Assembly (NCBI GenBank): GCA_040255345.1
Contig: JBDZUV010000027.1
Location: 1 to 28,904, forward strand
DNA from: JAFDWI01 sp040255345
GTDB taxonomy: Bacteria > Actinomycetota > Acidimicrobiia > Acidimicrobiales > Iamiaceae
DNA: 28,904 nt
Direction: 5' to 3'
The first letter of the stretch is position 1. Each line of letters begins with the position of its first letter. The position numbers and the translations under genes were made by a program. The notes under the pieces are model-generated. The model did not search any database, had not been told where the DNA came from, and worked only from the letters and a program-made list of their open reading frames with translations. Below, one piece after another: positions 1-7,409 of the stretch.

Positions 1-621
1 GCCGTAGGCGTCCATGTCGTCGAGCACGTCGACCAGGGCGGGCATCTGGTCGGCCCGGAACTGACACGCAAGCAATCCGGGGTCACGTTGCAGGCCCTTG
101 GCGACGCCCTTGCGGCCCAACTGGAACCGCAAGGTCGGTGATCCGACCAGCTTCGGAATCCCGATCTTGCGGGACAACGACCGCGCCCCGCGGGCCGGGC
201 CGGCCGCGACGTGCTTCATCCGGTGGACGAATCCGATCCCGCCGCCACCGAAGGACGCCTCGGTGAGCGGGTTGACCGCCAGCACGCCGGTGACCAGTTC
301 GGGATGCTGCCGCGACACTTGGACCGCGATGTTCGAACCCATGCAGTTGCCCACAAGCGTCACCGGCGCGAGTTCGAGGTCGGTGATGAACGCCCCGATC
401 AAGGAGATCATGTCCGCCAAGGTGGCGGGAGGGTCGGGCAACGGCGACGCGCCGAAACCGGGGAGGTCGGCAGCGAGGCAGCGATGCGTGGACGACAGCG
501 CGGCGATCTGGTCACGCCAGATCGTCGACGAGGTGCCGCCGTTGTGCAGGAAGAGGATCGCCGGCCCCGACCCCGCGTCGCGGTAGGCGATGGTGGTTCC
601 ATCATGAGTGAAGGTCTTCAT
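1..621 (-). CDS. alpha/beta-fold hydrolase, partial (C-terminus beyond left edge)
   Basis: The reading frame is open from ATG 619-621 to base 1, giving 207 codons without a stop, so the C-terminal part lies outside the window. The product begins MKTFTHDGTTIAYRDAGSGP and shows typical alpha/beta-hydrolase features: an oxyanion-type LFLHNGG loop near residue 28, the strand ADLPGFGAS near residue 50, and a nucleophile elbow GNCMGS near residue 92. The elbow carries Cys where most hydrolases have Ser. The acid and histidine of the triad would lie off-window. The start is preceded only by a weak purine stretch (CGGAG). It is probably cytoplasmic, as no signal peptide is seen. It lies on the same strand as the lacI-led operon but about 410 bp downstream of it, so it may be a separate unit. 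Family assignment is secure; substrate and exact reaction (esterase, C-C hydrolase or other) are not determinable. Confidence 0.85.
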   Translation of the reverse strand, partial: MKTFTHDGTTIAYRDAGSGPAILFLHNGGTSSTIWRDQIAALSSTHRCLAADLPGFGASPLPDPPATLADMISLIGAFITDLELAPVTLVGNCMGSNIAVQVSRQHPELVTGVLAVNPLTEASFGGGGIGFVHRMKHVAAGPARGARSLSRKIGIPKLVGSPTLRFQLGRKGVAKGLQRDPGLLACQFRADQMPALVDVLDDMDAYG

Positions 622-683
622 GGGCAACTCCGTGGATCCCGGCCGAGAACGCGCTCCCCGACCATGAACATCAGCGTACATGA

Positions 684-1043
684 CTCGGTTCCCTTCACCA
701 ACGCTTCGGTCGGCCTACCGCTGCGCTCCAGAACCAGCACGGCGAAGACGGGGACGCCTCGTGGTTCATCGGTGCCGGTGGGTCGGGTTCCTACTTCTCG
801 ATCCGGTAACGGATCGCGCTGGTCGACCCCACAGGCGTCGTCGACTTCGGGACATCTCCCAACACCGGCATCGACGATCTGTGCGCCACGTCCGACGGCG
901 TCGTGGCGATTCGAGCGTTGACACCCCACGGTGACCCGATGACCTTCGCGATCGAGCGACTCGACTCTGCAGGACAGTGGACGACCGTCGGCGCGCCGCC
1001 TGCGCTCGACGACACCGAGGTCGAACTGTTCGCCTATTCGTGA
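684..1043 (+). pseudogene. decayed 3' end of an unidentified gene, with in-frame TAA
   Basis: The 420 bp between the hydrolase and the oxidoreductase holds a plus-strand frame with strongly coding-like, G/C-ending codons, running from just after a TGA at 681-683 to TGA 1041-1043. It reads for example GEDGDASWFIGAGGSGSYFS before an in-frame TAA at 807-809. It then continues in the same frame through a segment including PNTGIDDLCATSDG and ending VELFAYS. No good start codon precedes either part. The simplest reading is the remnant of a gene whose 5' part is lost and whose body carries a nonsense mutation. I do not recognise the family; the many Gly, Ser and Asp residues would fit an exported or phage-like beta-rich protein. 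Alternatives are a sequencing error at the TAA or a chance open frame. The minus-strand open frames here look like shadows. Confidence 0.45.
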
Positions 1044-2113
1044 CCCTCGGTGCCCGACGGAAGCCACGACGCGTAGGCCGAATGGTCGGGCCCGATCGGC
1101 AGTCGTTCGGTGGTGCCGTGGCGTGCCGAGTGATACCAGGCGGTCACGATCTCGAGCGCGGCGCGGGCGTCGTCGATGGTGACCGGCTGCTCGCCGGTGG
1201 CGAGTCCGTCGACGAACGCCTGGAACTGGCCGGTGAACGCGTCCGCGAGTACGGGCACGGCAGCGATCACCGATTCACCGGCCCGACGGGCGTCTTCGTC
1301 GCGCCACAGAAATGTCCACGGCTTGCCGGCCGGATGGTACGGCTCGGTCGCCGATTCGATCTGGACCCCTTCGAAACACCAGGCCAGGCGCGACGACTCG
1401 GTTGCGGCGCCGGTGGTGACGTTCATCGTCACGAGTCCACCGTCGGCACTCCGACCGACCGCGACCGCACAGTCCTCGGTGGCGACGTCGTTCACGCGGG
1501 TGTCGACCAGGGCGTGGATCTCGGTGAGTGGCCCGCCGACGAAGGTGAGCAGGTCGTGGATGTGCACGGCATGGTTCACCACGGTCCCTCCTAGCGCGCC
1601 CTGCCAGGTCGTGCGCCACGTTGCTTCGTCGTAGTAGTCGGTGTCGCGCCGCCACCAGGTGGTCGCCGACGCGGTGAACAGTCGACCCGTCACGCCGGCC
1701 TCGACCAACGCCCGGGCCTGAGCGGCGCCCCGGCCGAAGCGGTATTGCAGCACTGGCATCAACCGGGCGCCATTCGGCGCAGCGTCGACCGCGGCTGACA
1801 ATCGGTCACACGCTGCCAACGAATCGACCAACGGCTTCTCACAGATCACGTGTATTCCCGCTTCGAGGCACGCGATGATCTGGGCCTCGTGCAGCGCGGG
1901 TGGCGTGCACAGGTCGACCACGTCGACCCCGGCGGTGAGGAGCTCTTCGAGTGACGGGTACGCGTCGAGGTGCCAGTCCGCGGCCGCCCGGGTCCGCAGG
2001 GCGTCGTGGGGTTCGACCAACGCGACCGCCGAGGCTCCCTTGACGTCGATCCACGACAACAGATGCAGCTGGCCGACTCCCATGCCGACCACCCCGACGC
2101 GCAACTCGCTCAT
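1034..2113 (-). CDS. Gfo/Idh/MocA-family NAD(P)-dependent oxidoreductase
   Basis: This is a 359-aa dehydrogenase-like protein that would oxidise or reduce a hydroxyl/keto group on a sugar, inositol or related substrate. The N-terminal Rossmann domain starts at once (RVGVVGMGVGQLH, glycine motif around residues 10-15). The family EKP motif is present as CEKPL at about residues 91-95, and the C-terminal domain has a His-rich segment (VVNHAVHIHDLL) around residues 183-194 where the family places its active-site His. I chose ATG 2111-2113 (MSELRV) over an upstream in-frame start six codons earlier. It gives an ATGA overlap with the stop of the preceding gene, matching the other junctions of this operon, and places the Rossmann strand right at the N-terminus. 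It is the last gene of the lacI-led leftward operon. Substrate is unknown. Confidence 0.9.
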   Translation of the reverse strand: MSELRVGVVGMGVGQLHLLSWIDVKGASAVALVEPHDALRTRAAADWHLDAYPSLEELLTAGVDVVDLCTPPALHEAQIIACLEAGIHVICEKPLVDSLAACDRLSAAVDAAPNGARLMPVLQYRFGRGAAQARALVEAGVTGRLFTASATTWWRRDTDYYDEATWRTTWQGALGGTVVNHAVHIHDLLTFVGGPLTEIHALVDTRVNDVATEDCAVAVGRSADGGLVTMNVTTGAATESSRLAWCFEGVQIESATEPYHPAGKPWTFLWRDEDARRAGESVIAAVPVLADAFTGQFQAFVDGLATGEQPVTIDDARAALEIVTAWYHSARHGTTERLPIGPDHSAYASWLPSGTEGHE

Positions 2114-3135
2114 CGGGTGCTCCCCCACGTTCGCGCCTGTTCCCGGGCGGCCAGGCTCAACTCCGACACGGCGAACACGTGGGTCTGGGTCATCAGCGTC
2201 TCGGTCCCATCGGTGAGATCTGCGAGCAAGCGTGCCGCCCAGTCGATTGCCACGTTGGACAGATCGACTCGGCGGGCACCTGTGGCGTCGACGTGGAAGA
2301 GATGCTCGGGCCCGGGTTCACCGCACACGTCGATGTTCGCCCGGACCTCCAGGGTGCCGGTGGTGCCGGTGATCTCCAGCCGGACGTCACCCCAGGTTCC
2401 CAGCCCTGCCGGTGAGAGTAGATCGACGCCATGGTGGCCCTCGGCTCCACCGCCAACGATGGTGAGGCTGCCCACGTCCTCGAATGCGGGATGGTCGGGG
2501 GTGGCGACATTGCCGGCGGCCGCGTCGACGATCGCCGCGTCGGTGGGGTCACCGGTGATGATGAGGAACTCGTCGATCTGGTGGGACGCGAGATCCACGA
2601 GGATCCCTCCCGAACGTGCCGGGTCGAAGAACCACTCGGGACGCGACGGCGCGTCGAGGGTGTGCGGTCCGACTCCACGGACGCGCACGACCGTACCGAT
2701 CGCCCCTTCGCGTACCAGCCCGATCGCCCGGACCACCGCCCGGTTCTCGAAGCGTTCGGTGAACAGCACCGTGTAGGGCCGCCCGGGCCGCCCCGCAGCC
2801 GCGGCGCGCACCGCTTCGAGCTGGTCACGCGACGTCACACCCGGTTTGGCCGACACGACCGACTTTCCGGCGCCCAACGCCGCCACGGCGACCGCGGCCC
2901 GATCGGCGGGCACGCCCACGGTCACGACGAGATCGATCGACGGGTCGTCGAGCAGATCGTCGAGGTCGATGGGCACCGAGTCCGACTGCCAGCCGGCGTA
3001 CGCCTCGATGAACGCGCCGTCGGGCACGTGAGCCGAGGCGACGGCGCCCGCGCGGACGAGGCCGTCGACGATGCTGAAAAGGTGGAGGTGATCGGCGCCG
3101 ACGACTCCGAAACGCACCGGGCCGGATCGGGTCAC
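2110..3135 (-). CDS. Gfo/Idh/MocA-family oxidoreductase-like protein, atypical motifs
   Basis: This 341-aa protein has the two-domain plan of the Gfo/Idh/MocA family: an N-terminal Rossmann fold (VRFGVVGADHLHLF), a family-like helix and strand with KSVVSAKPGV around residues 91-100, and a C-terminal domain with the recognisable DPARSGGILVDLASHQID stretch. Two signatures differ from the norm. The dinucleotide-binding turn is GVVGADH rather than GxGxxG, and the EKP motif is AKP, so the Glu before the catalytic Lys is replaced by Ala. It starts with GTG at 3133-3135, overlapping the preceding stop by 4 bp (GTGA), and its own stop overlaps the next start (ATGA), which implies translational coupling. 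It may act with the neighbouring canonical oxidoreductase as a partner or a second step. Activity on NAD(P) is less certain than for the neighbour. Confidence 0.85.
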   Translation of the reverse strand: MTRSGPVRFGVVGADHLHLFSIVDGLVRAGAVASAHVPDGAFIEAYAGWQSDSVPIDLDDLLDDPSIDLVVTVGVPADRAAVAVAALGAGKSVVSAKPGVTSRDQLEAVRAAAAGRPGRPYTVLFTERFENRAVVRAIGLVREGAIGTVVRVRGVGPHTLDAPSRPEWFFDPARSGGILVDLASHQIDEFLIITGDPTDAAIVDAAAGNVATPDHPAFEDVGSLTIVGGGAEGHHGVDLLSPAGLGTWGDVRLEITGTTGTLEVRANIDVCGEPGPEHLFHVDATGARRVDLSNVAIDWAARLLADLTDGTETLMTQTHVFAVSELSLAAREQARTWGSTR

Positions 3136-5381
3136 GAGACCTGCCGGGTCCGGGTCGGAAGGTCACACCTCCACGAGGCGTTCGGTGACGCGAGTGCATA
3201 GGTCTGGGACTGTCGGTCGATCGTGCCCCAGGGGGACTCGTGGCGGGGGAAGTTCCCCAGCGGCACGTCGTTGCCCGCCACGGTGAACGGGGTGGTCCAA
3301 CCGAAGTCCATCGCTCCCGCCGACGGCGAGGTCCATGCCACACCGAATCCGGCGCCGCCCTTGGTGACGACCGGATCGTGTGCGGTCAGCGCCGCCACGA
3401 AGTCCTCGAGCGTCCCGTCGTCGTCGGACGTGCCACATTCGACGATCCAGACGTTGTCGGATCCGCCGTGCGCGACCAGATCGAACGACGTGGTGAAACC
3501 TCTGGCGGCGTACACCGCAGCGTCGTAGTCACGCCAGGTCGGGGCCCGCCACGACCACAATGCGATGTAGGCGCCCTTGCGTTCGCCGACCGTCCAGTTG
3601 CCCGACTGGACCCACCGGTCGAAGTGGTCCTTGGGAAAGTACGCGTGGGTGTAGTCGCGGTAGCCCAAGACCGACCACACCAGCGGGTCGGTCGCCTGGT
3701 TCCATGCCGGGTCGTACAGGTGGATGGCGGTGCGTTCGAACTGTGCCGACCGGGGCATCGAGCCCGAACCGGTCCAGTACGCGGGCGCGTCAGAGGTCGA
3801 CCAGTCGGCCGTGTCCGCCGGTTCGGTGACCGGGTGCGTGGTGAACACCATGGCGTTCTCGTCGATCGCCGCCTGCCACGCGTGGGCCTGGTCGCGCATC
3901 TCGCCCTTGCGGTGGTCGATGACCGATGCCAGCGACACCTTGGGGTGGCGCCACGCGTAGGTGTTGGCTTCTGAGAGGAAGCCGAAGTTGATGACCGCGG
4001 CTCGGGCCTGTTCCCAGTCGCGGATCTTGACCGGGTCGTACCCGTTGAGCAACGCCAGCAGGTTGATCTGTTCGAACCCGGAGGTCTCCCAGAGTCGGAA
4101 CGTGTTGGCGGTGGCGACCCCGACCTGGGCCATCGGCCACATGCCGACCGCGCCGAGACTCCACCAGAACTCCAGGTTCTCCTGTTTGGTGAAGTCGCGG
4201 CCGTAGGGTGCCCAGACATAGCGCTGCACGGGGGTCGAACCGTCGAAGTACACCCCGTGGCGTTCGCGCACGACGCTGGTCGCATCGGACTTCGCGATGT
4301 CGAGCATCACCTGTGGTGGCCGGTAGCGCTTGGCCGCACTGAAGTAGGTCGCCCCCGAGTCGTTGAGGGCGGGATAGCCGGCGTCGGTGTCGTCGAAGAG
4401 GAACTTGGCCGTACCGAAGGTGTCTTCGTCGAGCGACGACATCTTGTCCTTCTCATAGCTACGTCCACGCGGCGCGGTGAAGCAGCCGGCTTGAAGGTGC
4501 GCTGCCTGGTCGAGCAGGCACAGGTCCAACGCCATGGCTGCCGCGGTGACGATCTCGGGGTCGTCGGCCAGCTCGGTCAGCATCAGCAGCGGCGTGACGT
4601 CCTTGAGCAGGTAGACGTTCGAATGCCACTCGAAGAAGCCGAACTCGAAACGCTCCTGGATCCACGCGAGGATGTCGGGCTTCGTGCGGTCACGTGATTC
4701 GGCCCCGGTCAACCCGGTCACGGTGAACGTGTCGTCGGGGTAGCGCTGGCCGGCGAGATACTCGTTGGCGTGACCGATGATCCGGTGGTTCTCCGACCAG
4801 AACCATTCGTCATCGAGACGGTCCGCTGGCAGCGGATCGTCATAGCGGTACCGGTTGGCGATCATCCGCGAATGGATCGCATCGATGACCGCCGGGTCGA
4901 GTCGCGTCATCGGGGTCGACCCCTGACCGAGTTCGAGCAGCCAGTGCAGGTACATCAGGTCGAAGTCCCGGGTATCGCGCCAGTTGTCGATCCGGTCCCA
5001 GTTCGAGGCGAAGGTCTCGGGCACGACCGCGGTGATGTTCCAGACGTAGTTGGGGTCGCGGGCCGCCCGGATGAGCCGGGCCCCGACACCGACGATGTTC
5101 GACGATGACGGATCGGCCGTCGCCACCGACAGGAAGTCCTCGATGCGTGAGTTGTAGTAGGCCTCGTCGACCAGGCCCGACGAGCCGGGTGCCGCGAGGA
5201 CATCCGCCGCGCCCGCCTTCGCCGCATGGGGTGCCGTCGGCGGTGTCGCCCCGCCGGATCCACCGCCGGGACTGCAACTGTCGAGGGCACGCGCGGCCAC
5301 GAGCGCGGACGTTCCCATGAGGAAGTGCCGCCGGTCGAGGGTGAATCGACGGTGAGCGGGTTCGCGTGCATCATCCGACAT
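3132..5381 (-). CDS. Tat-exported putative lipoprotein, 749 aa, unknown enzymatic family
   Basis: The N-terminus contains a twin-arginine motif (DRRHFLMGTSAL, near residues 16-27), a hydrophobic stretch, and a possible lipobox ALDSC ending at Cys36, followed by a flexible Gly/Pro/Ala-rich linker. It is therefore probably exported folded and may be anchored on the outer membrane face. The mature part is large and rich in Trp, Tyr and acidic residues. Segments such as WFWSENHRIIGHANEYLAG (about 193-211) and FGFFEWHSNVYLLKDV (about 246-261), followed by long helices, look like an alpha/alpha-toroid carbohydrate-active fold (lyase or hydrolase type). This is an impression from motif style, not an assignment. 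The gene follows lacI with an 11-bp overlap and precedes two oxidoreductases with a 4-bp overlap, so it most likely performs the extracytoplasmic step of this catabolic locus. I cannot name a known family. Confidence 0.8.
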   Translation of the reverse strand: MSDDAREPAHRRFTLDRRHFLMGTSALVAARALDSCSPGGGSGGATPPTAPHAAKAGAADVLAAPGSSGLVDEAYYNSRIEDFLSVATADPSSSNIVGVGARLIRAARDPNYVWNITAVVPETFASNWDRIDNWRDTRDFDLMYLHWLLELGQGSTPMTRLDPAVIDAIHSRMIANRYRYDDPLPADRLDDEWFWSENHRIIGHANEYLAGQRYPDDTFTVTGLTGAESRDRTKPDILAWIQERFEFGFFEWHSNVYLLKDVTPLLMLTELADDPEIVTAAAMALDLCLLDQAAHLQAGCFTAPRGRSYEKDKMSSLDEDTFGTAKFLFDDTDAGYPALNDSGATYFSAAKRYRPPQVMLDIAKSDATSVVRERHGVYFDGSTPVQRYVWAPYGRDFTKQENLEFWWSLGAVGMWPMAQVGVATANTFRLWETSGFEQINLLALLNGYDPVKIRDWEQARAAVINFGFLSEANTYAWRHPKVSLASVIDHRKGEMRDQAHAWQAAIDENAMVFTTHPVTEPADTADWSTSDAPAYWTGSGSMPRSAQFERTAIHLYDPAWNQATDPLVWSVLGYRDYTHAYFPKDHFDRWVQSGNWTVGERKGAYIALWSWRAPTWRDYDAAVYAARGFTTSFDLVAHGGSDNVWIVECGTSDDDGTLEDFVAALTAHDPVVTKGGAGFGVAWTSPSAGAMDFGWTTPFTVAGNDVPLGNFPRHESPWGTIDRQSQTYALASPNASWRCDLPTRTRQVS

Positions 5382-6393
5382 CGGCTCTCAGCCTCCTGGG
5401 TGGGTGAATGGCAGGCGCGGTTCGACTGGGTCGACCTGAGGAACCGCCCGGGGAAAGGTCTGGTTGCAGCACGGTTCTGGTGGGCCCGTCCTCGGCGACG
5501 AGGCGGGCGAGAGCGGTACGGCCGATGGCGTCGCGAGGCGCCACGACGGTGGTGAGGGTCGGCTCGATCATCGTCGCCAGGTCGAGTCCGTCGGACCCGA
5601 CGATCGACAGATCATCGGGTACGTGCAGCCCGGATGCGTGCGCCCCGACGATGAGTCCGGCGGCCTGGACGTCATTGAATGCGAGCACGCCCGTCGCGCC
5701 GGTGGCCAGGACCGCTTCGAACACACTCCGGCCGCCCTCGAAGGTGCCCGGGACCGGGTGCACGACCTCGATCCTGAGTTCGCCTCGTCGCTCCCGCGCG
5801 ATGCTTTGCACCGCTCCGGCCCGCTGGCGCGACGACCAGTAGCGCATCGGGCCGTGCAGATAGGCGAGGTGGCGGTGCCCCAGCGCCGTGAGGTGCTCCA
5901 CGGCGAGGGCGACGATCGCGCCCTGGTCGACGACCACACTCCGGACCTGGCGCGACTGACGATTGACCTGGATGACCGGCACGGTCGCGCCAGCCAGGTC
6001 CGACACCGGGGTACACACGACGACGCCGTCGACCCGCCGGCTCAACGTGGCCAGCATGCGCTGCTCGGTGGCGGGGTCACCACCGCTGTCGGCGATCAGC
6101 ACCTCGAGGTCGCGCAGCGATGCCTCGGCCTGGATCGACTGGAGCATCGTGGCGAAGTACGGGTTGGCGATGTCGGGCACGATCACGCCGACCGCCTCGG
6201 CCCTCCCGCCGGCGAGGCGGCGCGCCGACCGGTTGGGGACGAAGCCGAGCGCCTCGACCGCCGCCAGCACCCGCTCACGGGTGGCCGGCGCCACCATCTC
6301 GGGCCGTCCCAGTGCCCGAGACACCGTGGCTGGGTGGACGCCCGCACGTCGGGCCACGTCCTGGAGGGTGGGTGGACCCGGCCGTGCGGACAT
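5371..6393 (-). CDS. LacI-family transcriptional regulator
   Basis: This 340-aa regulator has the full LacI plan: a helix-turn-helix at residues 9-27 (TLQDVARRAGVHPATVSRAL), the hinge-helix region NRSARRLAG near residue 55, and a periplasmic-binding-protein-like ligand domain beginning AVGVIVPDIANPYF and containing the repeat-type motifs VDGVVVCTP and VLAFNDVQAAGL. It would bind a small sugar-like effector and release or bind its operator. The ATG at 6391-6393 lies 20 bp from a perfect palindrome (6414-6429), so it most likely controls its own operon and the divergent aldolase/flavoprotein operon. There is no Shine-Dalgarno upstream of the ATG, but a weak -10-like TAGCTT lies just before it, which may mean a leaderless transcript. 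The 3' end overlaps the Tat-exported protein gene by 11 bp. The effector is unknown. Confidence 0.95.
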   Translation of the reverse strand: MSARPGPPTLQDVARRAGVHPATVSRALGRPEMVAPATRERVLAAVEALGFVPNRSARRLAGGRAEAVGVIVPDIANPYFATMLQSIQAEASLRDLEVLIADSGGDPATEQRMLATLSRRVDGVVVCTPVSDLAGATVPVIQVNRQSRQVRSVVVDQGAIVALAVEHLTALGHRHLAYLHGPMRYWSSRQRAGAVQSIARERRGELRIEVVHPVPGTFEGGRSVFEAVLATGATGVLAFNDVQAAGLIVGAHASGLHVPDDLSIVGSDGLDLATMIEPTLTTVVAPRDAIGRTALARLVAEDGPTRTVLQPDLSPGGSSGRPSRTAPAIHPPRRLRADVG

Positions 6394-6413
6394 GGCGCGA
6401 AGCTAGCAGGTCA

Positions 6414-6429
6414 CTGCAAGCGCTTGCAG
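6414..6429. promoter_or_regulatory. LacI-family operator (perfect 16-bp palindrome)
   Basis: CTGCAAGCGCTTGCAG is identical to its reverse complement. It has the central CG flanked by symmetric half-sites that is typical of LacI-family operators. It lies between the divergent lacI and aldolase genes and overlaps the likely promoter elements of both. Confidence 0.85.
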
Positions 6430-6459
6430 CGATCGCGCTCGTCGGCCACACTGATGAGG
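6424..6459 (+). promoter_or_regulatory. putative promoter of the aldolase/flavoprotein operon (leaderless)
   Basis: A -35-like TTGCAG (6424-6429, inside the LacI palindrome) is separated by 17 bp from a -10-like CACACT (6447-6452). A start about 7 bp further on would fall on the GTG at 6459, giving a leaderless mRNA, which fits the absence of a Shine-Dalgarno. The -10 match is weak (3 of 6), so this is an inference. Confidence 0.4.
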
Positions 6460-7409
6460 TGACGGCGCAGCGAACAGCGGTCGACCGGCTGCGCCCGCGT
6501 CGACCCATCGAGGGACATGCGGCACTCCTGTTGCCCCACGGCGACGACGGTTCGGTCGACTGGGATTCGTTCGGTGCGCTGCTCTCGTCGACGCTGACCG
6601 CAGGACTCGTCCCCGCCGTGAACATGGACACCGGGTTCACCCAGCTCCTCGACGACGCGACCCGACGGAAGGTGCTCGAGGTCACCGCTGGAATCGCGGG
6701 ATCCGACTTTGTCGCCGGAGCGTTCGTGCCGGACACCGCCGGAGACGCCTTCGACCCAGACGCGTATCTGCGCGCGCTGGGAGAAGTCACCGCTGCCGGT
6801 GGCGTGCCGGTGGTGTTCCCGTCCCACGGGCTGAACGCGCTCGACCCCGACGACTGGGTCGCAGCCCACCGGCGCTTCGGCGACGAGAGCGATGCGTATC
6901 TCGCGTTCGAACTGGGTGACATGTTCGTCGACTACGGACGGATCTACCCGCTCGACACCTACGCGGACCTGCTCGAGATCGGCTCGTGCATCGGTGCGAA
7001 ACACTCGTCGCTGTCACGGCAGGCCGAATGGGACCGACTCGCGTTACGCGACGATCGCCGAGGCGACTTTCTGGTTCTCACCGGCAACGACCTCGCGATC
7101 GACATGGTCTGTTGGGGCAGCGACTACCTGCTCGGACTCGCGACGTTCGCCCCTGACGCGTTCGCCAGGCGCGACGCCTACTGGGCCGAGGGCGACGACC
7201 GCTTCTTCGAGCTGAACGACGTGCTCCAGGCTCTCGGTGCGTTCGCGTTCCGCAGCCCGGTGCCCGCGTACCGGCACGATGCGGCGATGTTCCTGGCCTT
7301 GCGCGGGGTGATCGCCCACGACGACGTGCCCGCGGGCTGCCCGCGCCGCGGCGACGCCGACCGCGCAGTGCTCGCCACGTTCGCCGAACGCCTCAGGCAA
7401 CTGCTGTGA
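6459..7409 (+). CDS. dihydrodipicolinate synthase (DHDPS)/aldolase-family protein
   Basis: This 316-aa protein has the order and spacing of the DHDPS/N-acetylneuraminate lyase superfamily, class I TIM-barrel enzymes that form a Schiff base with a keto acid or aldehyde. The segment ADLLEIGSCIGAKHSSLSR places Lys181 where the family has its Schiff-base lysine, and the N-terminal strand PAVNMDTGF is consistent with the substrate loop. The GTG at 6459 was chosen because upstream in-frame sequence is the antisense of lacI, because the protein then has normal family length, and because it lies just after the operator. Its stop overlaps the next gene's GTG by 4 bp (GTGA). It is likely repressed by the adjacent LacI regulator. 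A lyase or aldolase step in breakdown of a sugar-acid-like compound is the natural inference; true lysine-pathway DHDPS is unlikely in this context. Confidence 0.8.
   Translation: MTAQRTAVDRLRPRRPIEGHAALLLPHGDDGSVDWDSFGALLSSTLTAGLVPAVNMDTGFTQLLDDATRRKVLEVTAGIAGSDFVAGAFVPDTAGDAFDPDAYLRALGEVTAAGGVPVVFPSHGLNALDPDDWVAAHRRFGDESDAYLAFELGDMFVDYGRIYPLDTYADLLEIGSCIGAKHSSLSRQAEWDRLALRDDRRGDFLVLTGNDLAIDMVCWGSDYLLGLATFAPDAFARRDAYWAEGDDRFFELNDVLQALGAFAFRSPVPAYRHDAAMFLALRGVIAHDDVPAGCPRRGDADRAVLATFAERLRQLL

Noticed and set aside
618..1067. 149-aa minus-strand open frame between the hydrolase and the oxidoreductase
   Set aside because: It has no motif and poor codon bias compared with the plus-strand remnant in the same place.
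6120..6458. N-terminal extension of the aldolase reading frame
   Set aside because: It is the antisense of lacI and crosses the operator; the family start fits GTG 6459.
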